The notes beneath the pieces are model-generated. The model did no database searches. It was given only the letters and a program-made list of their open reading frames with translations, and was not told the origin of the DNA. Made by a program: the position numbers and the translations under genes. A stretch of 64,000 nt of DNA, from positions 189,304-253,303 of the forward strand of contig KZ111167.1 in the NCBI GenBank assembly GCA_002077045.2, written 5' to 3'. Shown here one piece after another: positions 21,901 through 33,168 of this stretch. The stretch comes from Rachicladosporium sp. CCFEE 5018 (Eukaryota > Ascomycota > Dothideomycetes > Cladosporiales > Cladosporiaceae). The number at the start of each line of letters is the position of its first letter. The first letter of the stretch is position 1.

Positions 21901-22546
21901 TCACTGGCGTTCGAGCTTTGTCGCGCTGATGATCGTGAGGGCAGACTAGGCAATTCTGCGACCCTGGATTGCTCCTGCACCACCGGATTCTGGGCAAGTG
22001 GATTCGAGGCGTTCACATCCTGCACAGGCACCTGGGGTTTCGACATTGGGTCTACTTCGTTAGCAGCAGACAGATCTGACCCTCCATTCGACCCTCCGTA
22101 ATCCGAGTATGGTGAAGGCACCGGAGAAGTAATCGACGATATGGACCGCCCACCGGAGTCCTCGCGCACAAGATATTGCGAAAGCGATGGTTTTGTTACG
22201 CCTGACAGAGGTGATGTAGTTCGACCGCTCGTTTCGCTCGAGACGTAAATGGAAGGAGTCGGCCGGTCTGATGGGCGCATCAGCTGATCCACCCGTCGCT
22301 CCATTTTGTATTGACGGGTTCCGAAGATTTGGCCAGAGTTGTTCTGACCTCGAATGCCTTTCCCTGCATTTCCCGTATCCTCGCCATCCTCGCTGATCTC
22401 GTGCAACCGACTGCTCGAGGCCGAAGGCGAAGCTGTGTGTAGTGGGAATGAAGATGCCAGCGATGTATCGTTCAGCCCGTCAGCTTGCGTAATCTCCAGC
22501 AATGTCTCATACGGGGAGTATCGCTCAAGGACATCCTGGAAGTGGA
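18925..22546 (-). CDS. Large disordered protein with conserved C-terminal domain (5' end lost in gap)
   Basis: Exon 1 runs from the gap edge at 22546 to 19266, intron 19265-19210 (GTACGT...TTCACAG), and exon 2 19209-18925 (94 codons plus TAG). At least 1,180 residues are visible. Most of the protein is Ser/Pro/Glu-rich and predicted disordered, with short basic blocks such as DKLRLMKALELRKRQLRK. The C-terminus is folded and conserved: FFKRMSNIGG, VVVGDLNVQFPDTL joined by splicing to LWKRRALSLSETGHLFLS, then KRYHLSEFKAPYTPDL and LQVACEDAMGQRQVLRLL. That end resembles a PH-like domain found at the end of many long fungal hypotheticals. Function is not assigned. The N-terminus and start codon lie in or beyond the gap. 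Confidence 0.75.
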
Positions 22547-22646
22547 NNNNNNNNNNNNNNNNNNNNNNNNNNNNNNNNNNNNNNNNNNNNNNNNNNNNNN
22601 NNNNNNNNNNNNNNNNNNNNNNNNNNNNNNNNNNNNNNNNNNNNNN
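22547..22646. other. Assembly gap (100 N) between two same-strand genes
   Basis: A 100-N placeholder. On its left the 5' part of the disordered-protein gene is missing; on its right the 3' part of the sugar transporter gene is missing. An open frame happens to pass through the Ns, so a naive gene caller may fuse the two. Confidence 0.95.
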
Positions 22647-23152
22647 CCCATTGCTGCATGCCCACAAGCCGACCTCGCTTCGCTGGTGGTGCTAGTTCGG
22701 TGATGTAGACGGGCACCTGCGCCGACGCGATCCCGACACTGAAGCCGTTGATGACTCGGCCAACAATAAGCATAGCGATATTCTGCGAGGCAGACACGAT
22801 GATGGAGCCAATCACCCAGATTACTGCAGCTGTCATGATCGCTTTCTTCCGACCGATGCGATCAGCCAGGAAGCCAGAGCAAAGTGATGCCAGCCATGAT
22901 CCGCCAGCCATCGCAGCTGTGATGCCGCCTTGTACCTCCGATCGTGGGCCGAGACATGGCTCGTCGCCTTGGTTGAAGTAGCAGAGGTAGCCCTTGCCGG
23001 CGATGCTTCGAGATTGTCAGTCCTGGGTGAGAGTAGCATGACACTCTGAGGACATACATTGCACTCATGGAGCTAATGTCGAAGCCGAACAGAGCACCAC
23101 CGATGACCGAGATCCCGGCGATAAGGTAGATGTTGCCATACTGTTTGACCAT
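22647..23152 (-). CDS. MFS sugar transporter, N-terminal part (3' end lost in gap)
   Basis: Exon 1 is 23152-23058, intron 23057-23006 (GTATGT, CTGAC branch, CGAAG acceptor), and exon 2 runs from 23005 into the gap. The spliced sequence reads GGALFGFDISSMSAIIAGKGYLCYFNQGD, typical of fungal hexose/sugar porters. It is followed by the loop 2-3 motif GFLADRIGRKKAI, helices through VIWVIGSIIVSASQ and MLIVGRVINGFSVG, and the loop 4-5 motif PVYITELAPPAKRG. About 151 residues and the first four to five helices are visible. The substrate cannot be predicted from this part. The start ATG 23152 gives the short N-terminus usual for this family. Confidence 0.85.
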
Positions 23153-23927
23153 GCTGGGCGACTGTACTGGCAGATGTTGAGACAAGCTTGCGGAAGGAGA
23201 CAGAGCAGCTAAGGATACTAGTACCTATCTATGAAGTACTACATACTGGAGACTGAGCTCATATGTGGAGAATGCGGGCAAGCTCGCGTGGTGACATGCA
23301 CGGCATCGCTGGGACGAAACGCAACGTTAAACGCACGTTGCCATTACAATGCCACAGCGGAAGGGAAGACTTGCTGCACCAATGGCGCAGCTCCGCAGTC
23401 TTGCACAAGCGAAGGAACGCTGACTTTTGACTTTCTGACGACGTAAGTGGCGAGCGAGTACCGAAATGCAGGTTGTGGAGGAGCACGATGTTTTGGTACG
23501 GCCAAAGCTCCAAGCCACGTCCTTCTGGTGTGGCCTTCACAGCACCTTGACACGAATATAGGCCGGTGCGATACGTTTGTCGAGTGGCCTTCAGACAGCA
23601 GTCTCTCGTGTCATCGAGCGTGAGCGTCTAGTAATCCGTCTTTTCTTGGCTGTTGTCAACTCGTCGTTGTTGGCAGGGATCTCGCCAAAGCCGGGGATCC
23701 CACGCGACATTGCGGGGAAACGGCCACTACTGCAGCAGGAAGCCTCACAATCACCGATCTTGACTTCATCGCAGATTTCCTGCGCTGACATTCACATGTC
23801 ATTGATCAGGTCACCTCGTGAGTGAAACGGCAGCACCTGTACACGAAGGTACCGTGGAGTTTTTGACATCATTCTGCGACCAGCGAGCACTCGAGCCAAG
23901 CCTAAAACACGAGGTCGCTGGCTAGCT
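23153..23927. other. Intergenic stretch, nothing recognised
   Basis: Contains short ORFs on both strands without family resemblance. Together with the adjacent dioxygenase fragment it looks like a decayed region. Confidence 0.4.
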
Positions 23928-24305
23928 CTATAGCAATGATTGCTGAACGCTCGCACGCACAACACGGATGGCCTGTAATGATGTCTCCGCATACTGCTCT
24001 TTGATGGCGTAGGCAAGATGGGGGGGCTGGCTACGAGATCGCGGCTTCTTGTTGCACTTCTGCAACCCCAAGTCGACAGCGCGACCAGACTCATTCGGTG
24101 GCGCAGCCAGAACACTCAGTTTCACAGACCACACCCGGCGCGAATGCATTACCGCGCATTTGTCGAGCAGCACGATGTCGCCCTCTTGCCATTGTAGATC
24201 GATCTGCATAGAATGCACGATGTTGAGCGCTGTCTCAGGGCCCTCAGTGTCGATTGGTGTGCCATCGCCATACAGCGGAGGCGGATGGTAGAAGCCATCA
24301 TCGCC
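23928..24305 (-). pseudogene. TauD/TfdA-type dioxygenase fragment
   Basis: The minus-strand frame contains GDDGFYHPPPLYGDGTPI, then IDLQWQEGDIVLLDKCAVMHSRRVW. This is the C-terminal active-site region of the Fe(II)/2-oxoglutarate-dependent TauD family, with the distal His in MHSRR. Upstream of this block the reading becomes unrelated and no HxD motif-bearing exon is visible. Downstream the sequence diverges after LAAPPNESGRA. The remaining piece is about a third of a normal protein, so I call it a relic. A missed set of 5' exons further right is possible but I could not find one. Confidence 0.6.
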
Positions 24306-24593
24306 CAAAACACTGCTAACCACAGTCGAGCAGAGTGCTACAATTGAGAAAGCATTGAAAAGTGTGTGCCGCGGGCAGAGTGGGCGCTTGCAAGTTTCAA
24401 CTACCTCGACTGCGCCGCATAAGCCCACCTGCCCTAATACGGCGAACACGAGAGACACTCGTCCACATTCCCTACACTTCTCATCTCCCTACCTGCAGTG
24501 TTCTCCATCTGGTTCATTCTATACCTACCCGCAATTCTCTCCATCGTGCCCCGATCTCTTTCGCTCTGCATCACCCGTAGACCGACTGATAAG

Positions 24594-25109
24594 ATGAACC
24601 CATACTATCAGCCTCCATTGGTATTCGACCGCAGCCAGCCGATAGTGGATCCAATCCACTGCTCAGACCCGAGGCGTTCTCCCCTCGGCGCTTGGCTCCT
24701 GAGGGGCGACCGCGCGTCAGAAGTCCAACGTATGCTGTCTCTGAACCCCGACCTCCTACCAGCGCAGTGTTTCGAACATCTAGGCGGCGCGTGGGCTTCG
24801 GAGTGGTACAAAAGAGAAGACATGTCAACGACAACCTATCTCTACAAAGACCCTGTCATAACGACATGTACTAAGGTCAGCGATGCGCGCGTGTACCGTA
24901 GCATGTGGGCTATGTTCCACAGTCAGCGGGCTGAGGTGAATGTCATCAAGACAGCGCATCCGGATTGGGTGTGGGCGAGGTGCTTCGAGGCTGCTGGGGC
25001 GAGGTGGATGCCTGGGGGCTTTGAATGTGTGCTGGACGAGGATGAGCTTGTGGTCGAGTTGCCGACGCCGTTGTATGTGGAGCCGCCATGTAGATGGGGC
25101 TCAAGATAG
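24594..25109 (+). CDS. Hypothetical protein, 171 aa
   Basis: A single-exon ORF from ATG 24594 that I do not recognise. It contains two similar segments, LNPDLLPAQCFEHLGGAWASEWY and AHPDWVWARCFEAAGARWMPGG, spaced about 75 residues apart. This suggests an internal duplication of a short Cys/Trp motif (P-D-x(3,4)-A-x-C-F-E-x(2)-G-x-x-W). No signal peptide or membrane helix. A longer in-frame extension to 24498 would add a hydrophobic N-terminus but lacks an ATG at its start. An orphan or lineage-specific gene is the most likely explanation. Confidence 0.5.
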   Translation: MNPYYQPPLVFDRSQPIVDPIHCSDPRRSPLGAWLLRGDRASEVQRMLSLNPDLLPAQCFEHLGGAWASEWYKREDMSTTTYLYKDPVITTCTKVSDARVYRSMWAMFHSQRAEVNVIKTAHPDWVWARCFEAAGARWMPGGFECVLDEDELVVELPTPLYVEPPCRWGSR

Positions 25110-25340
25110 GGGAGGCGTGTAATCGGAAGGATTGGGACGTCGAATGTGGGGTGTCTCTTGCCCAAGTGATGTACAGGATTACCTCGCAGATCGGTCTATT
25201 GGGGCAAGCGTTTGCGCAAATAGCGGCAAGCTTCACCGGAGGCTGACCTCCGGATATGACATGCGGTCGAGGCTCTGTAAGGTCTCCTTCTCCCCACTGG
25301 AAACCTTCAGCGTTGGGAACCAATCCGAAGAAAGCAACAC
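25110..25340. other. Short intergenic stretch
   Basis: Space between the orphan ORF and the 3' end of the decayed HET gene; no feature seen. Confidence 0.3.
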
Positions 25341-27400
25341 TCAGACTATTTTTACCGTGCCGTATACGACGCCAGGGATTTCTGACAGACTATCAAGTGG
25401 TAGGTCCTTGAAGCCTAGATGGTGCCGTTGGCGAGAGAACGCTAGTCGAAAATTGCAATGCATCACGCCCAGTCGCGAGTAAACTCCGCTCTTGCTCTCG
25501 CAGGGTGAGAGCACAATACTACATCTATCATGCAAGCAAAATAACATGACATGACCTTCGCAGGCCTTCTGCGCTGGCCCCGATACGCTCGATGCTCTTT
25601 CCATGAACCGCAGACTTTCGCCCCGGATGTCGATTAATCCGCTCGCTAGGTCGATAGGGAGGTAATCGGCCAGGGCTGCTGCTTGTCCGTAGGACCTCAG
25701 CAGCTGGTCATCTCTCGTGTACATTGCACAATTGCCCTTACAATCCACCTTGATCTTGGCGACGAAGTGAAAGCCTCGCAATGCGATGTACCCACTACGG
25801 ACTGCACCGAAAGGATTCTGTCCCGCAGTATCGCATCGTGCTTCTATCACTTCTGATATGTCCTGACGATCGTGCATCTCTGCCGAGGATGTACTTTGCC
25901 AACCGATGGCGAACTGCCGGGAAGCCCAGCTCCAACTGGGGGCAACGAATACTTCGTACTGCTGCGCAGGGCCCATGGCAATCCACGATAACTGCCTGAC
26001 AAGGTCATGTTTCCAGAGCCCGGCGAGATGATCGTCAGCACTCAACTCGTGGAACACTGCAGCCAGCGCAGCCAGCGCAGGCAATCGATCGGGTGGGTTG
26101 CTGAGCTTTCGATTGGAAAGGTCGTGGATTGCGATTCCCAGGCAGCAAAAGTAGTGTCAGCATCCGTGTCCTGTGATGGGAGCACAGCATACGCGGATAG
26201 AGGCCTTGAGATATCCGAAGATCTGCCGCATTCGCACGCTACGCCTTGTGCACATCGCCATCGCATCTCTTCTGCAGTGACGACGAGGCAGCAGCGAGCG
26301 AGCCGGTGCTCCTGGTAGCACCATGCACGGTCAGCGATTAGAGTGCCTGAAGGTATGTCGTCATGATGGAATTGGCTGTGACGTTTTTCGCGCACAGTGA
26401 TCTATGTCTCCTGTCCATCTGGAGCATTGTACGTGTGCTTGTACCACAGATGTTTTCCTCTTTCCGTGAACAGGGGCTCGAACGGACTTGGCGTCGAGGC
26501 AGCGATCACAACGAGAGTAGCGCTGTGATAGACAGCATTCACATTCGCACATTCGCGTTCCCAGTCCCCAGCATCGTCCTGGATGATGCATATGGCGTCT
26601 ATCCACACGTATGGAATCTCCATGCGTCTTGCGAGATAGATTACATCCTGAAAACATTGTGGTAGTGCTTGCACTGGTATTCCTGCGGTAAGACGTTCGT
26701 GTACATTAGATCGATTTGTTACGGGCTGGGAAACACCACCCAAGCAGTAGGATAATGCAAGATACTCCCCATCAGCTCCATGCGATTGCTGGAGTACAAC
26801 AGTGCCTTCACTGCTTACACACAATACCCGAGTCGGTAGTGTCATCGATTGCGTGGTTAGACAATCTCCATGAGTGGTTCTGCAATCTTGCATCCCTCTT
26901 GCAATAAGCTGGACACCATCATTGGAAAACGGGTGATCGAGTATGGATCCGTTCTGTTCCGTGAGTATGGATGGCAAATCGAGAGCGATTGGAGGACGGT
27001 CTTGGAAAATGAAGTCGTCGTCAGCCCCGAATATAGAGGGCTCTACTGCCCATGCGCCGTCCTCAGCCCCTTCGCCATGAGATTACCCGGCTACTTTCAG
27101 CTTACAGATCTCCAAGGTCTTGGTCCCACATGCCCAGACGGCCTCGAAGCAGTCTCGGCTCCCTGTTCCAGCGGTAACCCCAGCGATCTGGAAGCCATGA
27201 GTAGTCGATGGTGGTAGTTCAAGTGCCTCGTATTGACACCCGCAACGACGGGACAGTACATCCTGCAAAGCTAAGCAACATGGACAAGCGTTGTGCTGGC
27301 CTTGGAGAAAGGTTTCTGCTGTGAGTATGTAGCGCGTCGAGTTCAGATACGATTGCGTGTCGTGCTTGTGGTCTATGCATGGCCAAAGGCACGATTCCAT
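25341..27400 (-). pseudogene. HET-domain gene 1, disabled by stops and a frameshift
   Basis: Minus-strand pieces in order form a heterokaryon-incompatibility protein. There is a Cys-rich N-terminus from ATG 27400 (NACPCCLALQDVL), then LPTRVLCV and YLALSYCLGG. The HET core follows (LPQCFQDVIYLARRMEIPYVWIDAICIIQDD, then YHSATLVVIAAS), then RAWCYQEHRLA, and after a frame change DRLPALAALAAVFHEL and HLAGLWKHDLV with APSWSWAS. An in-frame TAA (27083-27085) separates the N-terminus from the core. An in-frame TAG (26402-26404) interrupts the core downstream of IAAS, and reading continues in the same frame after it. A frameshift near 26135 is needed to join WES... to IAIHDLSNRKLS. The TAA could sit in an intron, but the TAG and the frameshift have no simple splice explanation. 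Confidence 0.75.
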
Positions 27401-27946
27401 GGAGCATGGCCTTATGCGGTCCTCATGGTTCCAATCTCCGCTTTACTGATCTCTCTCCATCGCGTTTTCCAACGGCGTTGGTCAGGCCGAGCCTAGCATT
27501 ATAGGAGAGGAGCATTTGCACCTGGTTGCAGCCCAATTTCTTGCCTTGAAACATACCTTGTAAGGGCTTCTGTACTGTACTGCATGGATGTGGTGGGCGT
27601 CCGCACATACATGTAATGACAAGGGTCCACAATTCCAACCACCTGCACTCCTATAGTCCACGTTCGTCCAGACTTCACCTCATATCCAACACAGCAAACC
27701 GTGCGTATACACCTTTCCCCAGTCGTCCCAAAATCTAGGAGGTTTTATCGAAGCACTGCTGTTGACGAACTACGATATCACGATCCCACGCCGCCACGTT
27801 CTGCTGCTTTTCTCGGGAACTATTCTCAAGTCTCAGCACTCCCGAGACGTCGCTTCGAGGGCGCCGCACAGGCTGAACACAACATCATAGACCGTACGGC
27901 GCGGCCGTAGCCATAGAACAGTCCAAGTCCGTATACGACCGCCACC
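27401..27946. other. Intergenic stretch, probable promoter of the GT15 gene
   Basis: No coding sequence recognised. It separates the decayed HET gene from the mannosyltransferase start. Confidence 0.35.
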
Positions 27947-29610
27947 ATGGAGCAAATGCGCAAGCGCCTCCCCACGCTCCCCTCCTACGAAAACCTCCCC
28001 ACCCTCAAATCCCTCTCCCACACAAACCTCCGCGAAGTCTCGGAAAAGCTCACACCCCGCTGGGAATTCCTGCGAAAACGAATACGCATAAGAGGCAACT
28101 CCAAGACCAGCGTACCACTCTACGTCGTCCTCCTCTTCCCAGCCATCATCCTCATACTGGTGCTGGTGATCTTTGTCCGACATCCAGACTCCCCCGCCGG
28201 ACGACTCATACCGAGTGGAGCGCCGCCTAGTATCAGGAAGATCAGTGAAAAGTACGACAAGGTCTTTACCACGGGATGTCTGGATCCGAAGAAAGAGGTC
28301 AACGCGCCGCGGGTAAATGCCGCCTTTGTGGTGTTGGCGAGAAATAAGGAGCTGCCGGGCGTGATAGACAGTATCAAGAGCGTAGAGCGGCATTTCAATC
28401 AGTGGTTCCACTACCCCTACGTCTTCCTGAACAATGAAGAGTTCAACAGCACCTTCAAGGAGACGATCCGAAACTACACCTCCTCGCCTGTCGAGTTCGG
28501 GAAGATAGATCCGAGCTCATGGGGATACCCGGACTGGGTCGATGCGCGCGTAGCAAAAGAAGGGATCGCGAAGCAGGGAGACGCAGCGATCATGTACGGT
28601 GGGATGGAGTCATATCACCACATGTGTCGCTTCTACTCGGGCTTCTTCTACAAGCACGAGTTGCTGCTGAAGTACGACTGGTACTGGCGTGTGGAACCAG
28701 ATATCAAGTACTTCTGCGACATCACCTACGATCCCTTCGCAGCAATGGTAAAGGCAAACAAGACCTACGGCTTCACGATCGCGGTGAAGGAGCTGAAAGA
28801 GACAGTACCGAACATCTTCCGCTACGCATCGGCGTATAAGCGAGTGAACAACATCACTAGTCAGGGCCTGTGGGAGATGTTCGTCGAGCCCAAGCCCGAG
28901 AAGGAGAAGATCGAAGAGTTGCCCAAGGGTGACCCTAAGTACGACAAGGAGAAGCCACTGCCGGAGGACATTCTACGAGGTGAGCCTGGATCGGGCACTT
29001 TGCCGGAGATCGATCCCGAGGCAATGGAGGGGGAGATATACAATATGTGCCATTTTTGGAGTAATTTTGAGATCGCGCGGTTGGACTTCTTCCGGAGTAA
29101 GGAGTATGAGGATTTCTTTACCATGATGGATCGGAGTGGTGGGTTCTGGATGGAGCGAGTATGTTACTCCCTTGATTTGCGCTACTGACAGCATGTACTG
29201 ACAATCTCACGTAGTGGGGCGACGCACCCATCCACTCCCTTGCAGCCGGCGCCCTCCTCTCCCCAAGCGACATCCACTACTTCCGCGACTTCGGCTACAG
29301 ACATACCACAATTCAACACTGTCCCGCCAACGCCCCAGCGCGCCAGATGCCTCGCGCGCCATACTTCGGCACTCCAGACATGAACGCCATCGCCGAGGCG
29401 CGACACCGCGCTGGTGATAGCAGTATGAAGAAGGAGCTAGCTGAGGAGGAGGAGTACTGGGCGAAGTGGGACGATGTGAAGGAGAATGGGGTGGGGTGCA
29501 GATGTAGATGCGATACGGATATTCCGGAGGTGGAGGTCAAGGAGGGGAGCTGTATTCCGGAGTGGGTTGAGATTGCGGGGGGGTTTGTGACGCCGCAGGG
29601 GCCCGGTTAG
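27947..29610 (+). CDS. GT15-family alpha-1,2-mannosyltransferase (KTR/MNT type)
   Basis: Exon 1 is 27947-29158, intron 29159-29214 (GTATGT, CTGAC, CGTAG) and exon 2 29215-29610, giving 535 aa. It is a Golgi type II membrane protein. A basic N-terminal tail of about 63 residues and one membrane segment (PLYVVLLFPAIILILVLVIF) precede the stem and the GT15 catalytic domain. The catalytic domain includes AAFVVLARN, HYPYVFLNNEEF, YDWYWRVEPDIKYFCDI, CHFWSNFEIARLDFF (the Glu in FEIA is the proposed catalytic residue in Kre2) and, across the splice, FWMERWGDAPIHS. These enzymes extend O- and N-linked mannans. The ATG sits in a strong GCCACCATGG context. Confidence 0.93.
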
Positions 29611-31674
29611 AATCGTCGGCGAGGAAGATGGGCGTTAGAAGCGCTTTGGAGTTGGGCGTTCGAGAGGCATGGCGATGTGGGAGCATTGGTGTTGGAGCTG
29701 TCGTATGTACAGAAAGTGTGTTCGCCAGCCAGACGTTTTGCACGCCATAGCAGAAGGGTCCTGGCCCTATGCCAGGCATCTTGGGTTGTTGAACAATCGC
29801 AATTCCTCCACGCGGACTCGAGATACTGCCTCCAACATGTCTGTAGCTGCCGATGCACTCAAAATGCAGAGCCTGGCAGGTGCGGTATACCGCGATGGAG
29901 ATACGACACCTGATTTCTCAAGGTGCAGTCGCTCACGAGTGAAGTTGCAAAATCTCACCGATGCCGTCACGTCTACGCAGCCTAGGCTATATGTGCACAT
30001 CACCAGGAGTTGTTGTATATCACTAATCGAGAGACTTCCCCAGTCTACGGTCGCATGTGTACAACAGTACATGTAGATGATGTGGCGTATCTTGTCATTG
30101 TGACGATCTGCGTCTCCTGCCTCAGGCTCACACGCTGACTCGTTGTTCTAGAGACGTTATCTATTCGCTCATCTTTGAGGCCGCTCATGCAAGAGTGAAA
30201 CCCTACTCCGTACAAGCACCGCGGGCCGTTCACGCGGCTCAGGAACCGTTCAAGCACACCCGGCGATCTGGTCGAGGCCGAACCTTGTTATCCAACTCAC
30301 AATCCCCGATACCAATCCACGCAAAATGCCACATCCAATCTCCTGCTCGGCTTCGTGCTGCATAGTGAACGGATGTTGAGAACCATTGTGGCGGCCGTCA
30401 TGGCTTTGAGCGTTGCCATCGCCGTTGGTGAAGGCGCGCCGAGCTGTCAAAGCTGGGATGTGTCAGTGAGAACAAATTATGGTTGAGCCGGAGAGCACGC
30501 GCTATGATTCGCCGCAAGGCGAGCTGTCGCGGGCTGCTTGGCCGGTTTTGGGATCACTGCTTTGGCGATTAACAGATGCTCGCGTGCTGGACTTTTGGTG
30601 CACTCGTACCTTGCATCTTTGCTGTCGAAGTGGCTGTAGGCGTTCGATCACCACCGATCGCGACGGCAAGCACATCTATATACACGCACGCAGCGGAGGC
30701 CGCCGTCCATTTGGGCAACACCATTACCGCGTCATCAAGGCACCGCCAGATGGCAACGCGAATTCAGTTTCTGAGTCTTGCACGTGGGAGGGCCTGACTC
30801 CGTGAGAAACCGATTCTGCGTTTCCATGTTTAGCGCAAGGTGCCGAAGCACGTTCGCGATGTTCCGAGGGTTCGCAATCCGGGAATGGATTGCATGACCG
30901 CAACGTTTCGCTACAGTACATGGCCAGCCCCCTAGTCTGCCGGACGGCCGCTAAATAGGAAGATTGCCGTCGAGAATGGTCCTGGACTCGAGTGTGCGAG
31001 GCAACTCTACATTTCATAGCCGTTCCATGTGCTCCGATGTCGTGGACAGTTGACATCAATGCCCGCAACGCTTCCTATCGTATGCAATGTGGCATCAAAC
31101 ACATGACAAGGTCGCCGTCGTCGAGCTCGCACACCGTGGCTTTCCCATACCTTATTCAGGTGTGAGAGGCCGGAGGGTTGAGTCGTCATTGCAACCTTCA
31201 CTCGCCAAGTGCACCAGGGATGATGCGGCGCCTCCCGTACTGGAAAACGAGATTCATCGTCTACCGTAAGCTTTAATCCCGGGCCGTCGATTAGAGGCAG
31301 CGGTTGCGCAGGAACCCGTGTCGACCGCGGACCAGTCCGTCAGGCTAACTCACTTCGACTAAGGGGGCGTGAGAAGCGCTGGCTCACGACCGAGGGAAAT
31401 CCCCCCTTGGGACGGTATCCCTGGACTCATATAGGTTGGCGTCGAACGGTAGCCACATTGGCCCGTTCTCTACCATGTACCGAGCAGTATCTTTCTGTGT
31501 GTCTGCTGGCCGAGTGCTTCTCTCTTTCGCTCGCACCTTCGTGCACATCACTATCACTTAAGTCGAGGCAGCCTTATGTAGCATACACCATACTGCTGCC
31601 GTTCACCGCATAGCGCATTTCACACACACTCATTTGAGGTGCTCGCCCGGCGCGGCACCACCACGATCGTTACC
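29611..31674. other. 2-kb stretch without a recognised gene
   Basis: I looked on both strands for protein families, tRNA-like B boxes and inverted repeats and found nothing convincing. The part next to 31675 is presumably the promoter and 5' UTR of the zinc-finger-like gene. Confidence 0.4.
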
Positions 31675-33168
31675 ATGTATCCGAACCCGGGTTTCACTCA
31701 GTATACTGGGACTTTCTCGCATTATGGACCACCCACGCCCGATCATGATACCCCGGATCCAAGCACGCCATCTGTTCGAGACTCTCGCTCCACGGATCAG
31801 ACAGATTCGAGTAATCATACCAGCTGGACCAGTCTATCGTCCTCTAGGCCGAATAGTGATTCCACATCGAAGGTGCCTTGCACAGCTTGTTGGCAACCAA
31901 AGGAGAAAGGCAGCCTGGCCGTCCACTACAGGAAATGCCCGGCAATCATCAAGGACGGCATGGACCTTTGGGCCTGTGCCATTTGTCCCCACGCCCCATA
32001 TTACAATCGCGACGCATACATCAACCACCTTCTCTCTCACAACCCGAATCATGGAGGCGTTCCTGTCTTTGATCATGTCAGCACACCCTATCTTAGCGTG
32101 GGCATGTGGATCACCGTACACTATAAGTCCGCCATCAAACGACAGATCAGTAATCTCTTTCACGGTCTCGTCTGGAGGGACCCTTCCTTGGTTGCAAGAT
32201 GGCAATCAATCAACAGCGACGCCCTTCTGCCACTTTACTATAATTTCGATGCCTCGATCGCTCTCGCAGTGAGTCGGACTTTGCAAAGTCCCAGTGGACG
32301 CGCGGCATCGACCGTGTTTGAGCAACTTCGCAAACTTCAAGACCCTCTTCCGAGCACACCTGCATCAGCGGCATGGTCCTCTAATCATGCGACGACGCAG
32401 GCTGTGGTACCGTCAACGGCAGCCCGCAATCCTCAAGACATGATTTCAAGGCTCGGAGTCGATGAACCCCTGGCCCAGATGAGTGCGACAAGAGTGCCAC
32501 AGCCTTTCAGTCAGCCCTCTGGAGTTTTCACGCAGACCTCAATGCAATACACGTCTGGACCAGGGCACCAGAGCATGGGCATGTACCCTCCACCGGCTTC
32601 ATGTTCTCCAGCTGGTCTGGGGATATACAGCCAATCGCAGTACTCGTCACTGCCGCACACTTCCAGCAGCCAACATGACACCCGATGGGACACCGGGTAC
32701 TACGCATATGGCCGGGATCGCAATGACAGCATGCAGCAGCAGTCGCTGTCACCAATGTCATCGCTACCGACCGACCCGCCGATCTATGAGCAATCTGAGT
32801 TGAAAATCAACTTCAACGCTCTCAACGCGGATATAGCCAATTGCTCCGATCCAGTCCGCCCCGCCAACAGCTCCCAACCTGTTCAAGCCTCGCTCGGCGA
32901 CGCTTTCGGTCAGCCACAGCACCGACCGATCTACCATGATCCACAAGCGCCACATCAATCGCAGCAAGACAATGCTCCTCCCGTGCATCAGCTTGACGGC
33001 TGGTCCGCTCCGCAGTCTCAGCAGTCTCCGTCAGTATCAGACCAGGAACAGCGTTGGCTACAGTCTGCTGGCCAGGAGGCTCAGAATCGGCGCCAGACGA
33101 ACATGGTGCATCCCGGTCAGCACTACGGGCAGGGAGATGACACTCTTTCGTCATTCATGGAAATTTGA
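31675..33168 (+). CDS. Zinc-finger-like, Gln/Ser-rich putative regulator (497 aa)
   Basis: A single exon from ATG 31675. After a Ser/Thr/Pro-rich N-terminus there are two successive metal-binding-like motifs. The first is C2HC (CTAC, then HYRKC) at about residues 57-77; the second is C2H2 (CAIC, then HLLSH) at about 88-109. A short helical region follows (YKSAIKRQISNLFHGLVWRDPSLVARW). The rest is rich in Gln, Ser and Pro without further domains. The layout resembles a fungal zinc-finger transcription factor, but the fingers are atypical and I do not recognise an orthologue. No membrane segment is seen. Confidence 0.6.
   Translation: MYPNPGFTQYTGTFSHYGPPTPDHDTPDPSTPSVRDSRSTDQTDSSNHTSWTSLSSSRPNSDSTSKVPCTACWQPKEKGSLAVHYRKCPAIIKDGMDLWACAICPHAPYYNRDAYINHLLSHNPNHGGVPVFDHVSTPYLSVGMWITVHYKSAIKRQISNLFHGLVWRDPSLVARWQSINSDALLPLYYNFDASIALAVSRTLQSPSGRAASTVFEQLRKLQDPLPSTPASAAWSSNHATTQAVVPSTAARNPQDMISRLGVDEPLAQMSATRVPQPFSQPSGVFTQTSMQYTSGPGHQSMGMYPPPASCSPAGLGIYSQSQYSSLPHTSSSQHDTRWDTGYYAYGRDRNDSMQQQSLSPMSSLPTDPPIYEQSELKINFNALNADIANCSDPVRPANSSQPVQASLGDAFGQPQHRPIYHDPQAPHQSQQDNAPPVHQLDGWSAPQSQQSPSVSDQEQRWLQSAGQEAQNRRQTNMVHPGQHYGQGDDTLSSFMEI

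Noticed and set aside
23231..23446. Short Cys-containing plus-strand ORF (71 codons)
   Set aside because: The frame starts at a non-conserved position, has no signal peptide and overlaps likely promoter sequence of the transporter.
30868..30890. ggttcgcaatcc as a possible tRNA T-arm
   Set aside because: Loop consensus is not met and no surrounding cloverleaf can be drawn.
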